Shown here: positions 17,568-25,346 of the stretch, piece by piece
Numbering within the stretch: the stretch's first letter is position 1
Layout: every line of letters starts with the position of its first letter
Origin: Methylobacterium sp. Leaf108
Lineage (GTDB): Bacteria > Pseudomonadota > Alphaproteobacteria > Rhizobiales > Beijerinckiaceae
Reading direction: 5' to 3'
DNA length: 64,000 bases
NCBI RefSeq assembly: GCF_001423265.1
Contig: NZ_LMND01000032.1
Span: 63,149 to 127,148 of the forward strand
Program-made: the position numbers and the translations under genes
The notes under the pieces: generated by a model
Told to the model about the DNA's origin: nothing
The model's input: the letters and a program-made list of their open reading frames with translations, nothing else
Databases searched by the model: none

Positions 17568-18307
17568 TTCGCAATGCGCTTTCGCAGGTGTAGATAAGAA
17601 GCGTCGAATTCTGCAGCCTGGAGAAGCTCATCCCAGGCCTTGATGATCAGTGTGTTGCTTCGTAAGGTGATCATACCCATGCCGCGCATTGTCATCAGTA
17701 CGCGATTGACATGTACGTTAGACAGGCCGGTTGCATCGGCGAGATCGACTTGCGTAATCGGTAAGGGGCAGCAATAGTCATCGGCAAGACCAATGGCTTC
17801 CTGCTTGAAGTACAGTTCACAGAATAGGTGCGCCAAGTGATCGAAGGCCGAGCGCCGGCCCATGCATACCAGCCACTCGCGGAAGATGGCCGCGTCCACG
17901 AGGGTGTCACGCCAGAACTTCGCAGCGATGCTTGGAAAGCGGGTCGTGAGGTCGTGCATGGCCGCGTGCGGGATGAAGGCGACGGTGGCGGCCGTCAGCG
18001 TGGCGAGGTTGTGGTCCATGACCGGGATGTGCAGGCTCTGCAGGTCAGGAATATCGCCGGCGATGTGGAACGAGAAGATCTGCCGTTTGCCTTCGCTGAT
18101 GATCTTGTAGCGACAGAGCCACCCTTCGAGGATGAGGCAGCAATGAGAAGAAGCGTCGCCATCGCGCACGATGTCCCATTGTGCCCGCAGCGCTTGCACC
18201 TTGACGGGTAGACTTTCGATGGCAGCCCGCTCCTCGTCCGAGAGGGTGGTAAGGCTCTCCAACTTGCGGATGAGTGGCAGCAGGGGGTGCTCGACGTCTG
18301 ATGCCAT
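17564..18307 (-). CDS. Crp/Fnr family transcriptional regulator, copy 2
   Basis: The 247-residue product has the same layout as copy 1: a cNMP-binding-like domain (RDGDASSHCCLILEGWLCRY, IAGDIPDLQSL) and a winged helix-turn-helix (DATGLSNVHVNRVLMTMRGMG). Differences cluster in the N-terminal barrel near residues 36-60 and in the recognition-helix neighbourhood (IQEMRAK versus LMTMRGM), so the two may read different signals or sites. It is followed by the coupled 74-residue gene. Upstream to 18537 is an AT-rich promoter region with no other gene. Confidence 0.9.
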   Translation of the reverse strand: MASDVEHPLLPLIRKLESLTTLSDEERAAIESLPVKVQALRAQWDIVRDGDASSHCCLILEGWLCRYKIISEGKRQIFSFHIAGDIPDLQSLHIPVMDHNLATLTAATVAFIPHAAMHDLTTRFPSIAAKFWRDTLVDAAIFREWLVCMGRRSAFDHLAHLFCELYFKQEAIGLADDYCCPLPITQVDLADATGLSNVHVNRVLMTMRGMGMITLRSNTLIIKAWDELLQAAEFDASYLHLRKRIAK

Positions 18308-18537
18308 GATGGCTCCGCCTTGGATTACATGCCGAAGCGCGAGGCTCTCCCGGCAATCCGCACCTGTAACCGGAGCACTGCCGATATAATTATCGCAGAT
18401 TAATTCGGCTCAGAGATCCTGCCGAAGAGAGTCTGAAGACGGGCCATTTTCCCCAGGTCATCCGAGCGGCACATTTCAAGCTTTATGCAGCTTGCGGTTC
18501 GCTTCCGAATTAAATCACTACTAGCTCGCGCTCCCCC

Positions 18538-18625
18538 TTGACCCGACGGGCCAACCTCCTGCATTGACTACGCGTCGCGAGACGTGCGGGCCGATCGGCC
18601 CCGTCCGCGCCCATCCCAGTCTTCC
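18538..18625 (+). promoter_or_regulatory. structured repeat element, copy C
   Basis: It has TTGACCCGACGGGCCAACC (one change from the others), the hairpin CGTC-GCGA-GACG (18573-18584), and the perfect palindrome GGGCCGATCGGCCC. It lies at the right border of the Crp insert. The following 235 bases up to the capsid start are GC-rich with no supported gene, so this is the likely leader of the capsid operon. Confidence 0.65.
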
Positions 18626-18859
18626 GGACCTGCTCGACACGCCATCCGCCTCCCGCGGTCCATGGCGCACCCGCGCATGTCCGTCCGCCTGATCGCCCGT
18701 CACGCGATCCGCGCAGCCGCGTCAGAGCCCTCGCCCGATCCCCGTCACGGATCCCGTCCGACCACCGTCCCCAACGGCACATGGGGCCCGGCTTCCGTCC
18801 GCCCGCGACGCACGCGGCACGAACCCTCCCCACGGAATCCCAAGCCCCAGAGGCACCCC

Positions 18860-19957
18860 ATGTCCTACACCGCATATGGCGCCAACGATGCCATGGCCAT
18901 CAAGCTGTGGTCGAAGAAGCTCGCGGTCGAAGCCAACAAATCCATCGATATCGATCCCCTGATCGGCGAGGGCGACGGCGCGATCATCCAGGAGAAGACC
19001 GAGACCAAGAAGGGCAACGGCGACCAGGTCACCTTCGGCCTGCGCATGCAGCTCGTCGGCGACGGCTTCAGCTCCTCGGATGTCGCCGAGGGCAACGGCG
19101 AGCAGCTCGGCACCAACTCCGACAAGGTCACCATCGACGAGCTCGGGCACGTCGTCGGCGTCAAGTCCGAGAACACGATCGACCAGCAGCGGGTGCCGTT
19201 CAACCTGCGCGAACAGGCCCGCGGCGGCCTCGCCGACTGGTTCCAGACCCGCAAGACGAAATCCTTCTTCGCCCACGTGTGCGGCTTCACCCCCGTGAAC
19301 GCGCTCGGGACCAACGCGAAGAAGTACAGCGCCAACAACGCCGTCACCGCGCCCTCGGCCGGCCGCATCTTCCGCCCCAACGCCCGCGCCAACGACACGG
19401 CGCTGGTCACGGGCGACTTCATGACCCTGGACCTGATCGACAAGGCCGTCGAGCTGGCCAAGACCGGCGGCTCCACCGGCAAGATCATGATCCGCCCCAT
19501 CGTGGTCGGCGGCCGCAAGGTCTACGTGATGTACCTGCATTCGACGCAGGTCACCTCGCTGCGCACCAACACCGCGTCCGGCCAGTGGCTCGACATCCAG
19601 AAGGCCGCCATGGCCGGCATGGAATCGAGCAAGTCCCCGATCTTCTCGGGCGCGCTCGGCGAGTACAACGGCGTCGTGCTCCGCGAGGCGCAGGACGTGA
19701 CCCAGGGCGTGTCCGCCGACGGCAAGACCGCGGTGCCCAACACCCGCCGCGCCGTGCTGCTCGGTGCCCAGGCCGCGACCATCGCCTACGGCAAGGCCGG
19801 CGGCGAGACCCGCTACCGCTGGAACGAGGAGCTCCTCGACCACAAGCGCAACCTCGAGGTCTCGGCCTGGGCAATCTGGGGCCTGAAGAAGACGACCTTC
19901 AACGGCGACGACTTCGGCACGATCGTGGTGCCGACCTACGCCGCCCCGGTCGCCTGA
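18860..19957 (+). CDS. N4-gp56 family major capsid protein
   Basis: The 365-residue product has the DUF4043/N4-gp56 layout: a NDAMAIKLWSKKL opening, EKTETKKGNGDQVTFGLRM, then the VGVKSENTIDQQRVPFNLREQARGGLADW-like region and a beta-rich C-terminal half with YRWNEELLDHKRNLEVSAWAIWGLKK. It should form the icosahedral shell. The start at 18860 matches the family's N-terminus; the extension back to 18584 runs through non-coding leader. No separate prohead protease is visible nearby. Confidence 0.9.
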   Translation: MSYTAYGANDAMAIKLWSKKLAVEANKSIDIDPLIGEGDGAIIQEKTETKKGNGDQVTFGLRMQLVGDGFSSSDVAEGNGEQLGTNSDKVTIDELGHVVGVKSENTIDQQRVPFNLREQARGGLADWFQTRKTKSFFAHVCGFTPVNALGTNAKKYSANNAVTAPSAGRIFRPNARANDTALVTGDFMTLDLIDKAVELAKTGGSTGKIMIRPIVVGGRKVYVMYLHSTQVTSLRTNTASGQWLDIQKAAMAGMESSKSPIFSGALGEYNGVVLREAQDVTQGVSADGKTAVPNTRRAVLLGAQAATIAYGKAGGETRYRWNEELLDHKRNLEVSAWAIWGLKKTTFNGDDFGTIVVPTYAAPVA

Positions 19958-20041
19958 CGCGATCTGACCTGAACCTCCGCGCGGGGCCGAGCCGGTCCCG
20001 CGCTTCGTCCGTTCCTCATCCTGATCCTGAAAGGGCCCGAC

Positions 20042-20434
20042 ATGGCCACCAACGTCGCCCCCGTGCGGCCGTCGACTCGCGAAGTCCGTGAGCAGATGGC
20101 GCACACCGTCCGCCGGACCGTCACCTTCGCCGAGGGCGCCTTCGCCTTCACGGCCTCGCTCCCCGAGGGCAGTCTCATCGTCAGCACCCTGGTGCTGATC
20201 GAGACCGCCTTCTCGGCCGGCGCCACCCTGACCGTCGGCACCACGCCGGCCGGTACCGACCTCGTCGCCGCCGCGGATTCGGCTGCCACCGCCGCCGGCG
20301 CCAAGCGTCCGGATACCGCGACCCTCAAGGGCCGCCTCGCCGGCGACACCGTGCTCTACGGTAACATCACCGGCGGCCCGGTCGCCGGCGTCGCCACGAT
20401 CGTCTTCCTCTACGTGCCCAATAACGACGGCTGA
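20042..20434 (+). CDS. small virion protein, possible capsid decoration
   Basis: The 130-residue product directly follows the capsid gene. It is beta-rich, with long Ala/Val/Thr strands (FAFTASLPEGSLIVSTLVLIE, GVATIVFLYVP) and no charged catalytic motif. Position and composition suit a decoration or head-completion protein; this is inference from context. Confidence 0.6.
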   Translation: MATNVAPVRPSTREVREQMAHTVRRTVTFAEGAFAFTASLPEGSLIVSTLVLIETAFSAGATLTVGTTPAGTDLVAAADSAATAAGAKRPDTATLKGRLAGDTVLYGNITGGPVAGVATIVFLYVPNNDG

Positions 20435-20453
20435 TCCGTCGCACGACAGCGAG

Positions 20454-20474
20454 GGTCCGGAAACTTTCCGGGCC
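20454..20474 (+). terminator. hairpin after the capsid pair
   Basis: GGTCCGGAA and TTCCGGGCC pair over nine positions around a three-base loop, followed by TTCGTCC. The T tract is weak, so it may only partly terminate or may set the ratio of capsid to downstream transcripts. Confidence 0.4.
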
Positions 20475-20513
20475 TTCGTCCCTGCCGATACGACGAGCCG
20501 AGGGCCCCGATCC

Positions 20514-21155
20514 ATGCCGAACGCCCAAGGCGCGCCGACGCTCGGCGACCTCCTCGACGAGATCGAGGACGATATCGCGCGCGCCGACCTCTCGGCGCAG
20601 GTCGCGACGGCGGTCCAGCGCGCGATCCGCCATTTCGAGACCGAGCGGTTCTTCTTCAACGAGCGGATCCTGACGTTCCAGACCCTGCCGGGCGTCGACG
20701 TCTACGGGGCCGGCGACACGGCCGAGATCCCCGAGCTCATGGCGATCGACAGTGCCGTGCTCCTCGAGGGCGACCAGGTCACCACCCTCCAGCGCATCGC
20801 CGAGGCGCAGGTCGAAGCCTGGGACGATCCGGCCTCGGGCTCGCGCCCCTGCGCGTACTCCTACTTCGACCGCTCGCTGCGGCTGTGGCCGATCCCGTCC
20901 GGAGAATGGACGGTCCGCCTTTCCGCGCACATCCGCCTTCCGCCGCTGCAGGACCGCGACGCCACCAACGCCTGGGTCGACGAGGCCTCCGGGCTGATCG
21001 CGGCGCGCGCCAAGTGGCATCTCGCCCTCAACGCCCTGCGCGACCCGGCCTTCGCCACGATGCAGGCGAGCATCGTGACCGACGAGCGCAACGCGCTGCG
21101 CGGCCGGTCCAACGTCATCGCTTCCTCTGGCCAGGTCATGGCCTACACCGTCTGA
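20514..21155 (+). CDS. head-tail adaptor protein 1
   Basis: The 213-residue product opens with LGDLLDEIEDDIARADL and AVQRAIRHFETERFFFNE, the helical start typical of phage adaptor proteins (P22 gp4-like group). A beta-rich centre and a helical C-terminus follow. It likely extends the portal ring before tail attachment. A second, related adaptor gene follows after 16 bases. Confidence 0.65.
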   Translation: MPNAQGAPTLGDLLDEIEDDIARADLSAQVATAVQRAIRHFETERFFFNERILTFQTLPGVDVYGAGDTAEIPELMAIDSAVLLEGDQVTTLQRIAEAQVEAWDDPASGSRPCAYSYFDRSLRLWPIPSGEWTVRLSAHIRLPPLQDRDATNAWVDEASGLIAARAKWHLALNALRDPAFATMQASIVTDERNALRGRSNVIASSGQVMAYTV

Positions 21156-21171
21156 CCCGGAGCCCACCCCG

Positions 21172-21840
21172 ATGGCCGACCTCGCCCCGATCACCGACTA
21201 TCCCAGCCTGCTCGCCGCGCTCGAGGCCTATCTCGCCCGCGACGATCTTCAGGCTTTCGCGCCGCTGTTCGTTCAGCAGGCGGAGGGGCGGTTCAACACC
21301 GACCTCAAGGTCGTGGACATGCACGCCTCGGTCGGCCCGACCGTCCTGGACGCGAGCGGCGGCGTCGCCCTGCCGGCCGATTTCATCGACTGGATCTCGG
21401 TGCGCTGGTACCCGGTCGCTCCGTCGACCCAGCGACCGCTCTTCCTGAACTATCGCGAGCCCGATAGCCCCGAGTTCCGCCACCGCCACCGGCCGAACGG
21501 CGTCCCGTCCTTCTACACCCTGCTCGGGGGCAAGGTGCGGATCGCCGCGGCCGTGCCCGGGTCGCTCGAGGTGTTCTATTACGAGCGCATCCCGCCGCTG
21601 ACGGTGGCCTCCCCGGTCAACTGGCTCATCACCAAGGCGCCGGAGGTCTACCTCTACGCCGCGCTCTGGGAGGCGATGCTCTTCCAGAAGGACGAGGTTC
21701 GGTCGGCGCAGTGGTCGGTCCTGCTGAACTCGCGTCTGGCCGCGATCTTCGGGCAGACCGATTCTCAGAAGGTCGGGACGCGCCAGGCCCGCGCGGCCAA
21801 CGATGCCGCCGACATGGCCGCCGCCAAGAACATGACCTGA
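21172..21840 (+). CDS. head-tail adaptor protein 2
   Basis: The 222-residue product has YPSLLAALEAYLARDD and FVQQAEGRFNTDLKV at the start, then LPADFIDWISVRW, and a C-terminal helix with LYAALWEAMLFQKDE. This order matches the phage adaptor protein family of podo- and siphoviruses. With the previous gene it would form the connector below the portal. It is separated from the next gene by 4 bases. Confidence 0.75.
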   Translation: MADLAPITDYPSLLAALEAYLARDDLQAFAPLFVQQAEGRFNTDLKVVDMHASVGPTVLDASGGVALPADFIDWISVRWYPVAPSTQRPLFLNYREPDSPEFRHRHRPNGVPSFYTLLGGKVRIAAAVPGSLEVFYYERIPPLTVASPVNWLITKAPEVYLYAALWEAMLFQKDEVRSAQWSVLLNSRLAAIFGQTDSQKVGTRQARAANDAADMAAAKNMT

Positions 21841-21844
21841 TCCG

Positions 21845-23329
21845 ATGGCGGCGCTGGTCAAGCTCGCTCCCTTCGCGCCCGACGTCGCGTCGGTGGACGC
21901 CTCGGTCTCGAGCGTCGCCACGAACGTGACGCCGCGCGCCGACGGCTATGGCCCGGTGCTCTCGCCTCTGCCGATCTCGCTGCCGCTCCCGGCCGACTGC
22001 CGGGGCGGCGTCCAGGTCAACAGCCCGGCGTTCGGGTTCCCGATCTACTTCGCCGCGACGCAGACCAAGCTCTACAAGTTCAACGGCGGCACCTCGGGCT
22101 GGGACGACGTGTCCAAGCCCGGCACGGTCTACTCCGTGCCGCCGGGCGACTATTGGTCGTTCGCGCTCTACGGCTCGCGCCTCGTCGCGGTCTGCCTCGG
22201 CACGCGGGCGCAGGCGATCGACGTCGATTCCGGGCGGGTATTCGCGGATCTCGGCGGCATGCCGCCCCGCGCCCGCCATTGCGGCGTGGTCGGCGAGTTC
22301 CTGGTGCTGGCCGGTCTCGCCTCCGACCCGAACGCCGTGCAGTGGTCGGACCTCGGCAACATCGATTCATGGCCGCTCGGCCTGAGCAACGGCCGCGAGG
22401 GCGACATACAGCCCTTCCCCGACGGCGGAGCGGTCACGGGCTTTGCCGGCGGCGAGTTCGGGATCGTGTTCCAGGAACGCACCATCCGGCGCATGGTCTT
22501 CGTGCCGGGTTCGGCCGAGGTCTTCGATTTCGACGTCTACGAGGAGAACCGCGGCGCGGTGGCGCCCTGGTCGCTGGCCAAGGTCGGCGCCAAGGTGTTC
22601 TTCCTCGACCGCGATGGCTTCTACGTCTTCGCCGGTGGCGGCTCGACGGCGATCGGCGCCGAGCGAGTCAACCGGTTCTTCGCCGAACGGGTCGACCCGA
22701 ACGCGGTGGCCTCCGTCGTCGCGATCCGGGACGTGACCGGCCCACGGGTGATGTTCGCCTATCGCAGCAGGTCGGCTCCGACCACGGACCGAACCCTGCT
22801 CGACGAGGTCCTGCTCTACGACTGGCTCCTCGACCGGTGGTCGTTCCTGAAGCTGCCGATCCGCTTCGGTCTCGTGGCGGCGACGCCGGCGACGTCGATC
22901 GACAGCATCCCGGGCTCGCTCGACGATCCGGGCCAGATCTCGCTCGACGATCCCTCCTATGCCGGCGGCGCGCCCGCGTTCGGCCTCGTCACCGCCGACA
23001 ACCGGCTGGCGCTGCTGAAGGGCCCGGCGCTCGAGGCGATCCTCGAAACGCCCGACGCCATGATCGCGCGGCCGGACAGGGCCTTCGTGCGCGGATTGCG
23101 GCTCGATACCGACGCCGACGACTGGCGCGTCGCGATCGGCGTGCGCGAGACGCTGCGCGCCGCCGACCCGGTCCGGTTCAAGCCCGAGACCGCGCCCACC
23201 GTCGAACGGTTCGCGCCCTGCCGCGCCTCGGCCCGGTATCACCGCGTCCGGGCCCGCATCCCGGCCGGTACCGCGTGGAGCTACGTGACCGGCGTCGAGC
23301 CGGATGCGACGCCGGAGGGCAGGCGATGA
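21845..23329 (+). CDS. P22 gp10-like DNA stabilisation / tail hub protein
   Basis: The 494-residue product is beta-rich. It has WSFALYGSRLVAVCLG, VGEFLVLAGL, AVQWSDLGNIDSW and IVFQERTIRRMVFV segments that recur like propeller blades, and a C-terminal domain with RYHRVRARIPAG. This is the layout of P22 gp10-type packaged-DNA stabilisation proteins, which plug the portal-tail channel. Its stop overlaps the next start (ATGA). Confidence 0.7.
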   Translation: MAALVKLAPFAPDVASVDASVSSVATNVTPRADGYGPVLSPLPISLPLPADCRGGVQVNSPAFGFPIYFAATQTKLYKFNGGTSGWDDVSKPGTVYSVPPGDYWSFALYGSRLVAVCLGTRAQAIDVDSGRVFADLGGMPPRARHCGVVGEFLVLAGLASDPNAVQWSDLGNIDSWPLGLSNGREGDIQPFPDGGAVTGFAGGEFGIVFQERTIRRMVFVPGSAEVFDFDVYEENRGAVAPWSLAKVGAKVFFLDRDGFYVFAGGGSTAIGAERVNRFFAERVDPNAVASVVAIRDVTGPRVMFAYRSRSAPTTDRTLLDEVLLYDWLLDRWSFLKLPIRFGLVAATPATSIDSIPGSLDDPGQISLDDPSYAGGAPAFGLVTADNRLALLKGPALEAILETPDAMIARPDRAFVRGLRLDTDADDWRVAIGVRETLRAADPVRFKPETAPTVERFAPCRASARYHRVRARIPAGTAWSYVTGVEPDATPEGRR

Positions 23330-23631
23330 TCGTCCCCGGCAAGAACGAGAGCAACCCGGAGAAGGTCGTCCAGGCCCTCTCCGACCTCGCCCGCGGCGGC
23401 ACCAACGCACTCGGCGCCTCCCTCGTCGCCCTGGCTTCCGACGTGACCGAGACGACCGTCGCCGACTCGCTGTGCACCGAAGGCGCCCTCGTCGCGCCGA
23501 TCCCGACGACCCAGAGCGCGGCCGACGCCCGCGTCTGGCTGAAGTCCACCGCGCGCGGGTCGTTCACCTGGGGGCACGACGCTTCGCCGGCGACCGACCG
23601 CCTGTTCCGCTACGAGATCCGGCGACCCTGA
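23326..23631 (+). CDS. small tail-region protein
   Basis: The 101-residue product is coupled to both neighbours by overlapping stop/start codons. The N-terminal half is helical and Ala-rich (KVVQALSDLARGGTNALGAS), the C-terminal half strand-like (GSFTWGHDASPATDRLFRYEI). It has the look of small tail-completion proteins but no family could be assigned. Confidence 0.55.
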   Translation: MIVPGKNESNPEKVVQALSDLARGGTNALGASLVALASDVTETTVADSLCTEGALVAPIPTTQSAADARVWLKSTARGSFTWGHDASPATDRLFRYEIRRP

Positions 23632-24047
23632 TGCAGCTGCGCTCGATCGATCACGTCGACCTGGCTCCGGCCTGGGCGATCGCGGCCCCATGGCTCGCCC
23701 GCGCCTGCGCCCGGCCGGGCTGCGACCTCTCCCTGGCCGACCTGCGCGGCCTGGTCGACCGGGAGGAAGCCCTCCTGGTGCTGATCCTCGACGCCACCGG
23801 CGCGCCGATCGGCGCCGGCGTAACGCAGGTGCGCGAGCGCGCCGACGGCGGCCGATCCTGTTGCGTCCTGGCGGCCGGAGGGACGGGCGTTCGTCGCTGG
23901 CGAGAGATCATGCGGGAGATCGAGGCCGGCGCCGTGCGCGCAGGCTGCAGCCGCGTCGAGTTCGTCGGTCGTGTCGGCTGGGCGGCTCTGCTCCCCGACT
24001 ACCGGGTCGACGCCTACTACGTGAAGCATCTTGAGGTGGCGGCATGA
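23631..24047 (+). CDS. hypothetical phage protein, weakly GNAT-like
   Basis: The 138-residue product has alternating strands and helices (LLVLILDATGAPIGAGVTQV, CCVLAAGGTGVRRWREIMREIEAGA, CSRVEFVGRVGWAALLPDYRV). The last part resembles the C-terminal segment of phage GNAT-like proteins found in tail operons. The acetyl-CoA loop is not clear (AAGGTGVRRW is the nearest match), so catalysis is doubtful. Confidence 0.5.
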   Translation: MQLRSIDHVDLAPAWAIAAPWLARACARPGCDLSLADLRGLVDREEALLVLILDATGAPIGAGVTQVRERADGGRSCCVLAAGGTGVRRWREIMREIEAGAVRAGCSRVEFVGRVGWAALLPDYRVDAYYVKHLEVAA

Positions 24048-25330
24048 GCGGCGGCGGATCGAAGACGCAGACCACCACCTCGAACACCAAGACCGACCCC
24101 TACGCGCCGGCGGTTCCGGCGCTGCAGAAGATCGTTGACCGTGGAACCGCGGCCTTCGACTCCGGGGTGGGCTCGCAGGTCTACGGCGGCGATCGCGTCG
24201 CCGGGCTCGGCGACACGACGAAGGCCGGCCTCGATGCGATGAAGGCCACCGCAGGCGCCACCGCCGGCACGGCACAGGCAGGCGCGGGCTTCCTGTCGAA
24301 CCTCCTCTCGAACGGTGGCTCCACCGTCGCGACGCAGGGCGCCCTCACAGGTCTCATGAAGGTCCCGGGCGTCGATACGTCCGGCGTGGCCTCGGCCGCG
24401 GCCCGTATGGGCGACCCCAACGGCGCGGCCGCCACGGTCGGCAAGGCGCTGACGGGCGGCGACTATGCCCTCGACGAGACCGGGTACCAGGGGCTGCTAG
24501 GCGACGTCGGCAGGACCACGCAGACCGAACGCTCGCTGCAGGACACCGCCGACGGCAAGTTCCTCGGCGGTTCGAATCCCTACCTCCAGGACATGATCGA
24601 CCTGGCTACGGCCAAGGCGACCTCTTCGGTGGGCCAGAAGTTCGCGGCCTCGGGGCGGTACGGCTCGGGCCGGTTCGCAGGCGCGACGGCGGAGGCGGCC
24701 TCGAACGCCGAGCTCGACCTGCGCTACTCCGACTATGACGCCGAGCGCGCGCGCATCGCCAACGCGGCCACCTCCATCGATGCGGCGGGCAATGCGCTGA
24801 CCGGCATCCGCTCCGGTCTCCTGGGCGAGATCAACGGCGTGCGCACCGGCAACGCGAACCAGGCCGTCACCGGCGCCGGGCTGGCCTCGGGCGCGGCTGC
24901 GGCGGCTCTCACCGGCGCGACGACGCTGGCGGGGCTCGAGGGCGACAACAACCGACAGATCCTTTCGCAGTTCGGCACCGCGCTCTCGACGGCGCAGGGC
25001 GACCGCGCCGCGGCGCAGACCGGCCTCGGCCAGATCGCCGGCGTCCAGGCCGACATCATGGCTCCGGGCCAGACCCTCGCCGGCATCGGCGCCGTCGAGG
25101 ACGAGGAGCGGCAGAAAGAGATCGCGGCGGACCAGGACGTGTTCAACGAACAGCAGGCGGAGCCCTGGAACCAGGCCGGCCTCCTGGCGCAGCTCGCGCT
25201 CCCGGTCGCCGGCGCCGGCAGCACATCGACCGGCACGTCGCAGACGAAGATCCCGCAGCCCTCGCTCCTGCAGCAGCTGCTCGGCGGCGGCCTCGCCATC
25301 GCGGGGACCGCGTCGAAGTTCATGAAGTAG
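24044..25330 (+). CDS. ejection/internal virion protein 1
   Basis: The 428-residue product overlaps the preceding gene by 4 bases. It begins with a Gly/Ser/Thr-rich stretch (SGGGSKTQTTTSNTKTDPYAP). The middle is helical and Ala/Gly-rich, with FAASGRYGSGRFAGATAEAASNAELDLRYSDYD-type sequence often seen in phage internal virion proteins, and the C-terminus is glycine-rich and hydrophobic. It would be released with DNA on infection. Confidence 0.6.
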   Translation: MSGGGSKTQTTTSNTKTDPYAPAVPALQKIVDRGTAAFDSGVGSQVYGGDRVAGLGDTTKAGLDAMKATAGATAGTAQAGAGFLSNLLSNGGSTVATQGALTGLMKVPGVDTSGVASAAARMGDPNGAAATVGKALTGGDYALDETGYQGLLGDVGRTTQTERSLQDTADGKFLGGSNPYLQDMIDLATAKATSSVGQKFAASGRYGSGRFAGATAEAASNAELDLRYSDYDAERARIANAATSIDAAGNALTGIRSGLLGEINGVRTGNANQAVTGAGLASGAAAAALTGATTLAGLEGDNNRQILSQFGTALSTAQGDRAAAQTGLGQIAGVQADIMAPGQTLAGIGAVEDEERQKEIAADQDVFNEQQAEPWNQAGLLAQLALPVAGAGSTSTGTSQTKIPQPSLLQQLLGGGLAIAGTASKFMK

Positions 25331-25346
25331 GCCTGAGGATCACCCG

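Noticed and set aside
18722..20659. 645-residue minus-strand frame over the capsid gene
   Set aside because: It is antisense to a well-supported capsid gene and has no domain.
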